From Tubiluchus corallicola (taxonomy: Eukaryota; Priapulida; Priapulimorpha; Priapulimorphida; Tubiluchidae), in NCBI GenBank assembly GCA_030141605.1, contig JAQGDQ010002389.1, positions 1-64,000 of the forward strand: DNA of 64,000 nt, written 5' to 3'. The position numbers and the translations under genes are program-made. Position 1 is the stretch's first letter. Each line of letters begins with the position of its first letter. Positions 1-8,722 of the stretch are shown here, piece after piece. Under the pieces are notes generated by a model. The model was not told where the DNA came from and searched no databases. It saw nothing but the letters and a program-made list of their open reading frames with translations.

Positions 1-118
1 CATTATGAAGATCTCTCTTAATTTGGCACCTTAAGGAATTGTTTTTACAAGCTATATCACCAATATTTCCTGAAAACAATCTAAAATGTGGCAAGTGCGC
101 TTCTTAAGGAGAATAAAG

Positions 119-814
119 ATGAATGAAGAAACACGAAATCAATGCCCCTCAGTGGAAAATCGCCTAAAAACACTCTACCATACAATTGAAAAAAAAAGCC
201 GCACCTCATCACTAAGTGCTCCTAACATCACAATCGTTGCCGTAACAAAAAAACAAGGTATAGAAAAAATCAAACAAGTATTGTCAGCAGGGCATCGTGT
301 TTTCGGTGAAAATAAAGTACAGGAAGCTGAAGAAAAATGGCCAGAAATTAAAAAAAAATTCCCAGATGTGCAACTTCACCTTATTGGTCAACTACAACGT
401 AACAAAGTAAAACGGGCTTTTGCTCTCTTTGATGTTATTGAAACCCTAGATAGCGAAAAATTAGCGCTCTCAATAGACGCACAACGAAAACAAACAGGCC
501 ATTGCCCACAATGCTATATTCAGGTTAATACAGGAGAAGAGCCGCAAAAAGGCGGGATTCTCCCGGCGGATGTTGATGATTTTATCCATTTTACACGTGT
601 TGAGCTTGCTTTGCCCATAGAAGGGTTAATGTGCATCCCTCCTTTTTCCAAACCAGCTGCTCCTCATTTTGCCTTTTTAAGAGAAATTGCACGCTCCCAT
701 TATTTAAAGAAACTCAGCATGGGAATGAGTCGCGACTATGAAGAAGCTATCTTATTTGGCGCGACATCCGTACGAATAGGAACGGAAATTTTTGGATTAC
801 GAGAAGAAAAATAA
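119..814 (+). CDS. yggS: YggS-family PLP homeostasis protein
   Basis: Pyridoxal-phosphate-binding protein of the YggS/PROSC family, a cytoplasmic protein that controls the free PLP pool rather than catalysing a known reaction. The family hallmarks are visible: VAVTK (the PLP-lysine strand), FGENKVQEA, HLIGQLQRNK, and the C-terminal MGMSRDYEEAI and VRIGTEIFG phosphate-binding segments. The reading frame opens at 86, but the ATG at 119 follows an AAGGAG at 106-111 with correct spacing and gives a normal family length of 231 residues, so I use it. It stands alone just upstream of the sdh operon in the same direction. The first 118 bases of the window show nothing else I recognise. Confidence 0.93.
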   Translation: MNEETRNQCPSVENRLKTLYHTIEKKSRTSSLSAPNITIVAVTKKQGIEKIKQVLSAGHRVFGENKVQEAEEKWPEIKKKFPDVQLHLIGQLQRNKVKRAFALFDVIETLDSEKLALSIDAQRKQTGHCPQCYIQVNTGEEPQKGGILPADVDDFIHFTRVELALPIEGLMCIPPFSKPAAPHFAFLREIARSHYLKKLSMGMSRDYEEAILFGATSVRIGTEIFGLREEK

Positions 815-841
815 AAATCAGTATTTTTATGATTATATTCC

Positions 842-871
842 TTGACTTTTTTCTATAGGCAAGGGTATTTT
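842..871 (+). promoter_or_regulatory. Putative promoter of sdhCDAB
   Basis: TTGACT at 842-847 and TATTTT at 866-871 are separated by 18 bases and lie 57 bases before the sdhC start. The match to sigma-70 consensus is reasonable but AT-richness makes chance matches common. Confidence 0.4.
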
Positions 872-927
872 ATAAAAAAATACAGGGTTAATTTCCAAAG
901 AACACAAATTTAAGGTAAATATTGCTC

Positions 928-1320
928 ATGGAAAAGAAAAATCGTCCTATATCTCCACACTTGCAGATCTATAATATTTTCTCTAAGGAGTTAACATCTG
1001 GACCATCATTTTTTAATCGAGTCACAGGTGTCGGGCTTAGCGTCGGAATCATATGTGCCGTCGTATGGTTAGGAGCTGCTGCAAATGGGCCAAAATCCTA
1101 CGATGCATTTCACGCTTTTATAACATCATGGTTTGGATATCTCTGCTTGCTAGGATTTTCAGCTTGTTACTTTTATCATGTTATCAATGGCATTCGCTTT
1201 ATGGTTTGGGATTTAGGATATGGATTTGAACGTGAAACCGTTTTCAAATCCGGAATCGCTATGGGAGCGGCTGTCGCCTTTTTATTCTTATTAACTTGGA
1301 TAATTATTCTATTTTCATAA
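928..1320 (+). CDS. sdhC: Succinate dehydrogenase cytochrome b556 subunit
   Basis: Membrane anchor of complex II, 130 residues, which carries half of the haem b site and helps form the ubiquinone pocket. The N-terminal RPISPHLQIY motif is diagnostic of SdhC, three hydrophobic helices follow, and the haem-ligand helix reads YHVINGIRFMVWD; the usual RH after GI is RF here, but the ligand His upstream is kept. An in-frame TTG at 922 is better spaced from AAGG (912-915) than the ATG at 928, so a two-residue longer start is possible. First gene of a tight sdhCDAB operon. Confidence 0.95.
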   Translation: MEKKNRPISPHLQIYNIFSKELTSGPSFFNRVTGVGLSVGIICAVVWLGAAANGPKSYDAFHAFITSWFGYLCLLGFSACYFYHVINGIRFMVWDLGYGFERETVFKSGIAMGAAVAFLFLLTWIIILFS

Positions 1321-1345
1321 AAACTGTTGAGAGAGGGAAGCTATT

Positions 1346-1789
1346 ATGGGACACGGAAGTTCCTTCGGACCAGATAAAAAAACACGCCAGAGTCGTCTTG
1401 GCCATGTGCGAGGATGGGGAGCATCCGGACATGGAAGCCAGGTATGGTGGCTAGAGAGAATTACGGCTTTTGCTGCTATTCCTTTAAGCGTATATATTCT
1501 TGTGGCACTTCTATCAGGAATGGGCTCTTCTTATGAAGAACTCTTAATGTGGATGTCATGCCCAGGAAATATGACAATCTCGATTCTTGCCGTTGTTGCG
1601 CTCTGTTGGCATGGAGCACTGGCTCTATGTACAGTGGTTAGCGATTATGTGCACACCAAATCTCGGGAAATTTTTGCGTCTCTTGCTATCAAGTATGGCG
1701 CAATTTTTTTAGGTACATACTGTATCGTATCAATCCTGTCTATCGGATTGACTGGCTTAAATTTTAAAGTCCTTCTTGGATTAGAGTGA
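1346..1789 (+). CDS. sdhD: Succinate dehydrogenase membrane anchor subunit
   Basis: Second membrane anchor of complex II, 147 residues with three transmembrane segments after a basic N-terminal tail. [15 protein letters not shown] marks the start of the first helix, and [15 protein letters not shown] contains the conserved Asp-Tyr near the quinone site. It is preceded by GAGAGGGA and lies 25 bases after sdhC and 7 bases before sdhA, so the four genes are cotranscribed. Confidence 0.92.
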   Translation: MGHGSSFGPDKKTRQSRLGHVRGWGASGHGSQVWWLERITAFAAIPLSVYILVALLSGMGSSYEELLMWMSCPGNMTISILAVVALCWHGALALCTVVSDYVHTKSREIFASLAIKYGAIFLGTYCIVSILSIGLTGLNFKVLLGLE

Positions 1790-1796
1790 GGTAAGT

Positions 1797-3587
1797 ATGA
1801 CTAAGGCTTATGAGATTGTCGATCATACGGCTGATGTTGTCGTCATCGGCGCTGGAGGGGCAGGGCTGCGTGCGACACTTGGTATGTGTATGGCAGGGCT
1901 AAATACTGTATGCGTAACAAAGGTTTTCCCAACACGAAGCCATACAATCGCAGCGCAAGGAGGAATCGGCGCCGCACTGGGAAATATGGCCGAAGATAAT
2001 TGGAAATGGCATATGTACGATACAGTGAAAGGATCAGACTGGCTTGGCGATCAGGATGCTATCGAATATATGTGCAGAAATGCCGTGACGGCTGTCTATG
2101 AACTCGAGCATTTTGGCGTTCCTTTCTCAAGGACAGAAGATGGTCGGATTTACCAAAGGCCTTTCGGAGGCCATATGGCTAATTTCGGAGAATCTCTCGT
2201 GCCACGAGCATGCGCAGCAGCAGATATGACAGGGCACGCAATCCTTCATACTCTCTATCAGCAATGCCTGAAATATAAAGCACGATTCTGTATTGAATAT
2301 ATTGTAATCGACCTCATTATGAACGATGAAGGCACATGCGTCGGATGTATAGCATGGGATCTTGATACAGGACTCCTCCACCGATTTAACGCTTCTATGG
2401 TTGTTCTGGCAACCGGAGGTGGTGGACGATGCTATTTCTCTTCTACACTCGCACACACCTGTACGGGCGATGGATTTGGAATGATCGATCGTGCAAACCT
2501 TCCTCTACAGGATATGGAATTTGTCCAATTCCATCCAACAGGAATTTACGGGGCAGGGTGTTTGATTACTGAAGGTGCTCGCGGAGAAGGCGGATACTTC
2601 ACAAACTCTGAAGGCGAGCGATTCATGGAACGCTACGCTCCCACAGCAAAAGATCTGGCAGCACGCGATGTATGTTCACGCGCAATGACAATTGAAATTC
2701 GCGAAGGACGCGGCGTTGGAAAAAATAAAGATTATATTGAACTACATCTTGAACATCTAGATGCTGATATGCTTCATGAACGCCTGCCAGGAATCATGGA
2801 AACAGCAAAAATATTCGCAGGAATTGATCCGGCGAAAAAACCCATACCTGTTCTTCCAACAGCACATTATAATATGGGAGGAATTCCAACAAACTATCAT
2901 GCACAGGTTCTCAACCCAACAGAAGAAAATCCAGAAGCTGTCGTTCCTGGGTTAATGGCGATTGGAGAATGTGCGTGCGTCTCTGTGCACGGCGCAAACC
3001 GACTAGGTACGAACTCGCTTCTTGATCTTGTCGTATTTGGACGGGCAGCCGCTTTGAAAGCAGCCGAAGTCGTTACACCCGGAAAACCTCCGGCACTTCC
3101 TCAGAAAAATGAAGAAGAAATTCTCTCCAGATTGGACAAAATGCGCCACGCAAACGGATCCAAGCCTATCGCTGAAGCACGGCTTGAAATGCAACGCGCT
3201 ATGCAGCGAGACGCTTCCGTCTTCCGCCAAGCAGACTCTCTTCAGGAAGGGTGCCAGAATGTTGACGCTATCTTTAAGAGATTCGATGAATTACAAGTCT
3301 CTGATCGCTCCATGATCTGGAACTCTGACCTCGTAGAGGCACTGGAGCTTGAAAATCTTATGGTAACAGCACGCTCTACAGTCTATTCTGCGAAAAACAG
3401 AGAGGAAAGCCGAGGCGCTCATGCTCGCGAGGATTACTCACAACGTGACGATGAAAAATGGATGAAACATACGATCTCTCGAGGCGCTAGTGTTCATAAA
3501 CCAGTGGAAATCTCCTTCCGTCCCGTTCATAACTGGACATTAACCGATGAGGTTGAGTATATTCCCCCAAAAGAGCGCGTCTATTAA
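1797..3587 (+). CDS. sdhA: Succinate dehydrogenase flavoprotein subunit
   Basis: Catalytic subunit of complex II, oxidising succinate to fumarate and passing electrons to covalently bound FAD. At 596 residues it has the family length. Visible motifs are the N-terminal dinucleotide fold ([12 protein letters not shown]), the FAD-linking His region [18 protein letters not shown], the substrate segment [20 protein letters not shown], the catalytic Arg region ARDVCSRA, and [18 protein letters not shown]. No frame damage. Complex II remains intact here even though the downstream bc1 complex at 36-38 kb looks damaged, so ubiquinol must be reoxidised in some other way. Confidence 0.98.
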   Translation: MTKAYEIVDHTADVVVIGAGGAGLRATLGMCMAGLNTVCVTKVFPTRSHTIAAQGGIGAALGNMAEDNWKWHMYDTVKGSDWLGDQDAIEYMCRNAVTAVYELEHFGVPFSRTEDGRIYQRPFGGHMANFGESLVPRACAAADMTGHAILHTLYQQCLKYKARFCIEYIVIDLIMNDEGTCVGCIAWDLDTGLLHRFNASMVVLATGGGGRCYFSSTLAHTCTGDGFGMIDRANLPLQDMEFVQFHPTGIYGAGCLITEGARGEGGYFTNSEGERFMERYAPTAKDLAARDVCSRAMTIEIREGRGVGKNKDYIELHLEHLDADMLHERLPGIMETAKIFAGIDPAKKPIPVLPTAHYNMGGIPTNYHAQVLNPTEENPEAVVPGLMAIGECACVSVHGANRLGTNSLLDLVVFGRAAALKAAEVVTPGKPPALPQKNEEEILSRLDKMRHANGSKPIAEARLEMQRAMQRDASVFRQADSLQEGCQNVDAIFKRFDELQVSDRSMIWNSDLVEALELENLMVTARSTVYSAKNREESRGAHAREDYSQRDDEKWMKHTISRGASVHKPVEISFRPVHNWTLTDEVEYIPPKERVY

Positions 3588-3605
3588 GAAAGGAGCTTTG
3601 TAAAA

Positions 3606-4388
3606 ATGGTTGAATTTTCATTACCAGATAATGCTGTTGTGCACCCTGGGAAAACATATAAAGCACCAGAAGGCGCTAAAAATATTAGAGTATTTAAAGT
3701 GTATCGCTGGAGTCCGGACGATGAACTTAATCCACAACTTGACAGCTTTGAAATTGATGTGGATAACTGCGGGCCCATGATCCTAGACGGGCTGATTAAA
3801 ATCAAAAGTGAATACGATTCCACTCTTACATTTCGACGCTCTTGTCGAGAGGGAATCTGCGGTTCATGCTCCATGAACATCAATGGAAAAAATGCACTGG
3901 CTTGTACAAAAAAAATCGTGGACTATAAAGGAGATATAGAAATATATCCCCTTCCTCACAGACCTGTTATAAAAGATTTAGTCCCTGACCTTAATACGGC
4001 ATACGCTCAGTATGAAGCCATTCAGCCATGGCTAAAAACAGATACACCCGTAGAGCCCGATAAAGAAAGATTGCAGTCTCCGGAAGAAAGAAAGCAACTT
4101 GATGGGCTTTGGGAGTGTATCTTATGCTTCTGCTGCTCGACAAGCTGCCCAAGTTACTGGTGGAACGGTGAAAGAGGATATTTTGGACCAGCTGTTCTGC
4201 TGCAAGCCTATCGGTGGATTAGAGATACACGCGATGAATATACAGGAGAACGCCTAGATATGCTGGATGATCATACACGCCTGTTCAGTTGCCATACAAT
4301 TATGAATTGTACAGATGTATGCCCAAAAGATCTCAATCCAGGAAGAGCTATCGCAGGTGTGAAAAAGCACCTTGTTCAGCGTTGGTAA
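3606..4388 (+). CDS. sdhB: Succinate dehydrogenase iron-sulfur subunit
   Basis: Electron-transfer subunit of complex II, 260 residues, joining SdhA to the membrane quinone site. The N-terminal 2Fe-2S domain has [21 protein letters not shown], and the C-terminal domain has [16 protein letters not shown] and [18 protein letters not shown] for the 4Fe-4S and 3Fe-4S clusters. Last gene of the operon, 18 bases after sdhA with an AAGGAG ribosome site (3590-3595), followed by a hairpin terminator. Confidence 0.97.
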   Translation: MVEFSLPDNAVVHPGKTYKAPEGAKNIRVFKVYRWSPDDELNPQLDSFEIDVDNCGPMILDGLIKIKSEYDSTLTFRRSCREGICGSCSMNINGKNALACTKKIVDYKGDIEIYPLPHRPVIKDLVPDLNTAYAQYEAIQPWLKTDTPVEPDKERLQSPEERKQLDGLWECILCFCCSTSCPSYWWNGERGYFGPAVLLQAYRWIRDTRDEYTGERLDMLDDHTRLFSCHTIMNCTDVCPKDLNPGRAIAGVKKHLVQRW

Positions 4389-4410
4389 AGAAATCTTTTT
4401 AAAATCAATA

Positions 4411-4443
4411 AAAAGCAGTTCACTATAAAGAGCTGCTTTTTTT
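4411..4443 (+). terminator. Rho-independent terminator after sdhB
   Basis: AAAAGCAG at 4411-4418 pairs with CTGCTTTT at 4433-4440, giving an 8-bp stem followed by a T run. It lies 22 bases past the sdhB stop and may also serve cysQ, which converges from the other side. Confidence 0.75.
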
Positions 4444-4463
4444 ATGGTAATCAGTATAAAAGC

Positions 4464-5249
4464 CTATAGAAAAATATTTTCTGCTCTATTGACAGCATAA
4501 AAGCCTTTAGTATTAAGAGAATCAGGACGATTATATGTCATTTCACTATGATCCAGCTGCTTAAATATCCCGCCTGCTTCCTCAACAATAATTTGCATTG
4601 CAGCCGTGTCCCATTCCATCGTTGGTGTATGTCGATAGTAAATATCTGCTTTCCCCTCCGCTATCAGACATCCCTTTAAAGAGCTGCCAATTTTTAAAAT
4701 ATTCTGTATTTTACTTAAATTTTCTGACATTAATGCTGCAAATTCTGGAGAAGAATGAGAGCGGCTACCTATAGAACGAATCGCGTTAATACGCTTGGAT
4801 ACAGAAATTTTAGCAGAAGGCTCATTTTCTTTTTTTAAAAAAGCGCCAGCTCCTTTTTGCGCAAAATAAAGAGTCCTCAGCACAGGAGCGTAAATAAATC
4901 CCGCAACAGATCGCCCTTCATGGCTTAAAGCAATGTTAATTGTAAATTCTCCATTTCTTTTGATAAACTCCTTTGTTCCATCAAGAGGATCAATAATCCA
5001 GCAATAAGGATTACCAAGATCTTGAGCATCAGATAGATTCTCTTCAGAAAGAATAGCATGAGAAGGAAACCTTTCTGTAAGTGCGGAAACAATTATTTGA
5101 TTTGAAATAAGATCCGCTTCTGTTAATAGAGATTTGTCCTTCTTTTTCCAAACAGAAAAATCTTGGTTGTAAATTTCAGAAATAAGAGTCCCCGATTTCA
5201 CAATAAGAGAATGAAGAAATAAAATATCATTATGATCTAAATACGTCAT
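4464..5249 (-). CDS. cysQ: 3'(2'),5'-bisphosphate nucleotidase (CysQ-like)
   Basis: Member of the inositol-monophosphatase superfamily, 261 residues. CysQ removes the 3'-phosphate of PAP, a by-product of sulfate activation that inhibits RNA turnover enzymes. The metal-binding motif WIIDPLDGTKEFI is the CysQ version rather than the IMPase version, SEEN supplies an upstream metal ligand, and WDTAAMQIIVEEAGG is the C-terminal metal and substrate motif. Single gene, convergent with the sdh operon. A role in general 3'-phosphonucleotide removal is likely, as no sulfate-assimilation genes are visible in the window. Confidence 0.9.
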   Translation of the reverse strand: MTYLDHNDILFLHSLIVKSGTLISEIYNQDFSVWKKKDKSLLTEADLISNQIIVSALTERFPSHAILSEENLSDAQDLGNPYCWIIDPLDGTKEFIKRNGEFTINIALSHEGRSVAGFIYAPVLRTLYFAQKGAGAFLKKENEPSAKISVSKRINAIRSIGSRSHSSPEFAALMSENLSKIQNILKIGSSLKGCLIAEGKADIYYRHTPTMEWDTAAMQIIVEEAGGIFKQLDHSEMTYNRPDSLNTKGFYAVNRAENIFL

Positions 5250-5429
5250 TTTACCGTAGATAATTGAATTCTATTGAAGATATTAAGGATTTTATTCAAA
5301 AAAATGAAATTTATAGTTGCAATATTCTTTTTTTTGTTATATATTCATCCAAGTGCTACCTAGAAAACTGGAATAGAGAATAAGCTTTGTTGCTCTATAA
5401 ACCTATATATTCAGGAGGGAATAAATTTT

Positions 5430-6167
5430 TTATTTCCTCTTTTTTTTTGTGTTTTTTACGGGTTTCTCCTGTCTATGCTGATACGCCGTTAACTCGGTAA
5501 GAATATCCAGTGTCTTTGAACGATATTCACGCCTATATAATACAACCGTAATCCATAATGTTGAGAGCATAAAAGCCATGGGGTGAAAAATCCAGGAAAG
5601 AGCTGCCAGCGCAAAATAGTATGCCCTTAATCCCATATGAAAACTGTACATACCACGCTCTATCAGCTGCGCGATTCTCTTTGATTCGTAATCGCATTCC
5701 TCTTCTGTAAGCGTTCCGGGAGGAGGAGCCGCGCCGATCATAAGAGAAGCATAATGAATCTGGCGCAAAGACCAGATGAATTTAAAAAAAGCGTAGATAA
5801 AGATAAAGATTAATAAAACAATCCGTATTTCCCACTCCAGTTGCGTGAGGGGATATTGAAAGGAAAATAACCTTTCCGCCGTTTCAAAAGCAGCCAATGC
5901 TGTAACAAGCCCTGCGATTAATAAAGCTGTCGTGGACGCGAACAATGTATTTCCGTTACTTAAAATTGACATGATTGTCGCATCAAAAATACGCCCTTCA
6001 CGCTTAAGAAGACATGTCATCCATCGAATACGATGACCATGAGCGACATCAAGAATATTTCCTTTATGTCGCGAGGCATACCAAATATACCCTCGCCAAC
6101 ACACAAGAAAAAATAAAAGCGCGATATAATCCAATAGAGCAATTTGCTCAATAAAAATCGAAAACAT
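5430..6167 (-). CDS. DUF599 family membrane protein
   Basis: Integral membrane protein of 245 residues that I recognise as the DUF599 family common in alphaproteobacteria; the function is unknown. Four or more hydrophobic segments are visible (about residues 8-25, 72-95, 110-130 and 185-215). Family features include the N-terminal WRGYIWYAS, WMTCLLKREGRIFDATIMSIL and SNGNTLFASTTALLIAGL segments, and a basic C-terminal tail. It follows maeB by 68 bases in the same direction and may be cotranscribed with it. The 180 bases on its far side show no clear gene or terminator. Confidence 0.75.
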   Translation of the reverse strand: MFSIFIEQIALLDYIALLFFLVCWRGYIWYASRHKGNILDVAHGHRIRWMTCLLKREGRIFDATIMSILSNGNTLFASTTALLIAGLVTALAAFETAERLFSFQYPLTQLEWEIRIVLLIFIFIYAFFKFIWSLRQIHYASLMIGAAPPPGTLTEEECDYESKRIAQLIERGMYSFHMGLRAYYFALAALSWIFHPMAFMLSTLWITVVLYRREYRSKTLDILTELTAYQHRQEKPVKNTKKKRK

Positions 6168-6235
6168 TCTATCCTAGCCTGAGACTCAGTGTCTTTACTC
6201 TATCATTTTTCAATAACAAAAGCTTACTTGTAAAG

Positions 6236-8548
6236 CTATTTTTCCGGAGATGACGATAATAAACTACGCCATGCTGCAAGGGCTGCCATATTTGTAATAT
6301 CCGTTGTCGTTTGGCTCCAGGGAATAATCTGCACACTCTTTTCCAACCCAGCCAGTATAGGGCCCATAATCGTTCCTTCTCCTAAATGGACAAGCATACT
6401 GCTTGCCAGATTTGCAGACTGCAGTCCCGGAACAATGAAAATATTCGCAGGACCCGATAAACGAGAAAAAGGATAATAACGCTTCATCAGTTTTTGATCA
6501 AGAGCCATCTCTAATGTCATGCTTCCCTCATACTCGAAATCAACTTCTTTCTGGTCTAAAATATCAACAGCTTTTTGTATTTCTCGCGTTGAAGAAAGAT
6601 CAGGATTTCCAAAATTAGCGATAGAAATAAAAGCAACACGTGGTTTAAAACCAAATGCGCGAGAAGCCTTGGCCGCCTGACAAGCAAAACGCGAAAGCTT
6701 TTCCGCATTAGGACGATCGTTCACAGCTGTATCCGCTAAAAGATATCGATGCCCTCCTGCCATAAGAATGCTGAAAGCAAAAATCTCATGGCCGGGCTTT
6801 GGAGGAATCACTGTTTTAACATAGCGAAGTGTATCATAATAATTGCGTGTTAATCCTGTAATCATCGCATCAACATCGCCTTTAGCAAGCATAATAGCAG
6901 CAAAAAGATTACGATTTTCAGTAATCATACGATAACATTCATGACGTAATACTCCTTTTCGACTCAACTTCTCATAAAGAAAATCCGTATAGCTTTCAAG
7001 CCGTTTTGAATCCTGAAGTAAAGGTAAAACTTCTATCTTATCACACGATTCCAAATTCGCTTTGCTAAGCGTCTGCTGAATTGCTCCATTGTCACGACGA
7101 ATCAGTAAAACAGACGTTCCATAGCCTGCATTTTGAAAGGCAATTGCAGAACGAATAATCTTTTCTTCCTCCCCTTCAACAAAAATAACCTTTTTAGGAT
7201 TCGCAGTAACTTGGGCATGAATTAAAGCCATATGCTGCGCCATCGGATCAAAGCGCGTGATAAGCTCATTCTGATAAAGATAAAAATCACTAATTGTTTT
7301 ACGAGCAACACCTGTCTTTATAGCCGCTTTCGCTACCGCTATAGGAATCTCATAAATTAAACGAGGATCAAACGGAGCTGGAATAATATAGTCAAGACCA
7401 TAATGTAGCTCTCTGCCGGGATAAGCTCTCATGACTTCCGGGGGAACATTTTTTCGCGCTAACATAGCAACAGCTTTAGCAGCGGCAATTTTCATCGGCT
7501 CGTTAATTTCATGAGCGCGCACATCCAAAGCTCCCCGGAAAATATACGGAAATCCTAAAACATTATTTACCTGATTGGGATAATCAGAACGACCCGTAGC
7601 AACAATCGCATCAGAAATAATCGCTTTGACTTCCTCAGGCATAATTTCCGGATCAGGATTGGCCATCGCAAAAATAATCGGCTTAGGCGCCATCGATTTA
7701 ACCATTTCCTGCGTTACAGCCCCTTTGACAGAAAGGCCGATAAAAACATCCGCTCCTTCCATTGCTTCTTTCAATGTGCGTAGCTCTGTCTCAATCGCCC
7801 ATTCCTCCTTCCAAGGATTCATTCCCTTTGTGCGCCCTTTATAAATCACACCACTACTATCACACATAATGATATTGCGACTTGAGATACCAAGGCCACA
7901 AATTAAAAACGCACACGCAATAGCAGCTGCTCCAGCGCCATTAATCACAATACGAGTAGATGAAAAATCACGCTCCGTTAAATGAATGGCGTTAATTAAA
8001 GCAGCTCCACAAATAATTGCCGTCCCATGCTGATCGTCGTGGAAAACAGGAATATCCATCAATTCCTTTAGGCGTTTTTCAATAATAAAACAATCCGGCG
8101 CCTTAATGTCTTCAAGATTAATACCGCCGAAACTAGGACCGAGAAATCGGATGCTGTTGATAAACTCATCAACATCAGAGGTGTCCACACACAGATCAAT
8201 CGCATCAACATCCGCAAACCGCTTGAAAAGAACAGCTTTCCCTTCCATCACAGGTTTTGAGCCTGCTGCTCCCATATTGCCAAGCCCTAAGACTGCTGTA
8301 CCATTGGAAACAACAGCCACCATATTTCCTCGTGCTGTATAGTCATAAACAGTATTTGGATTCTCGGCAATCTCTTCACACGGGGCAGCAACACCAGGAG
8401 AATAGGCCAAAGACAGATCATGCTGAGAAGTCAAAGGTTTCGTCGGTTGAATAGCAATCTTTCCAGGGCGACCTTGAGAATGATAATCTAAAGCCTCCTC
8501 TCGGAGTAATTGAGAGCGATTTTCTGTAGCATTATGATCTTTTTCCAC
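6236..8548 (-). CDS. maeB: NADP-dependent malic enzyme with phosphotransacetylase-like domain
   Basis: Oxidatively decarboxylates malate to pyruvate, generating NADPH. The 770 residues match the long MaeB type: the malic-enzyme part (about residues 1-430) has AYSPGVAAPC, NGTAVLGLGNMGA, HDDQHGTAIICGAAL and NGAGAAAIAC (nucleotide fold), and the C-terminal part (about 440-765) is a phosphotransacetylase-like domain with FVEGEEEKIIRSA and GPANIFIVPGLQSANLA, which in this family usually regulates through acetyl-CoA. In this organism it may provide pyruvate from TCA intermediates. Divergent from mutS with a 174-base gap. Confidence 0.95.
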   Translation of the reverse strand: MEKDHNATENRSQLLREEALDYHSQGRPGKIAIQPTKPLTSQHDLSLAYSPGVAAPCEEIAENPNTVYDYTARGNMVAVVSNGTAVLGLGNMGAAGSKPVMEGKAVLFKRFADVDAIDLCVDTSDVDEFINSIRFLGPSFGGINLEDIKAPDCFIIEKRLKELMDIPVFHDDQHGTAIICGAALINAIHLTERDFSSTRIVINGAGAAAIACAFLICGLGISSRNIIMCDSSGVIYKGRTKGMNPWKEEWAIETELRTLKEAMEGADVFIGLSVKGAVTQEMVKSMAPKPIIFAMANPDPEIMPEEVKAIISDAIVATGRSDYPNQVNNVLGFPYIFRGALDVRAHEINEPMKIAAAKAVAMLARKNVPPEVMRAYPGRELHYGLDYIIPAPFDPRLIYEIPIAVAKAAIKTGVARKTISDFYLYQNELITRFDPMAQHMALIHAQVTANPKKVIFVEGEEEKIIRSAIAFQNAGYGTSVLLIRRDNGAIQQTLSKANLESCDKIEVLPLLQDSKRLESYTDFLYEKLSRKGVLRHECYRMITENRNLFAAIMLAKGDVDAMITGLTRNYYDTLRYVKTVIPPKPGHEIFAFSILMAGGHRYLLADTAVNDRPNAEKLSRFACQAAKASRAFGFKPRVAFISIANFGNPDLSSTREIQKAVDILDQKEVDFEYEGSMTLEMALDQKLMKRYYPFSRLSGPANIFIVPGLQSANLASSMLVHLGEGTIMGPILAGLEKSVQIIPWSQTTTDITNMAALAAWRSLLSSSPEK

Positions 8549-8722
8549 ATGACACCTCCGTTAGTGTTAATACGATAATTTTTTATTCAGTATTAATATG
8601 ATATAGTAATTTTGTTGATTTATATTATAAAGGGCAATAAATTATATCCTCTTTTACTTTGATGAGTAAAGAAACAAATTTTCTAAACTGCCCATATTAA
8701 AAAAAGGATGAAAGGAAACTGC

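Noticed and set aside
2127-2456. 109-residue open frame opposite sdhA
   Set aside because: Shadow frame of a strongly conserved gene on the other strand.
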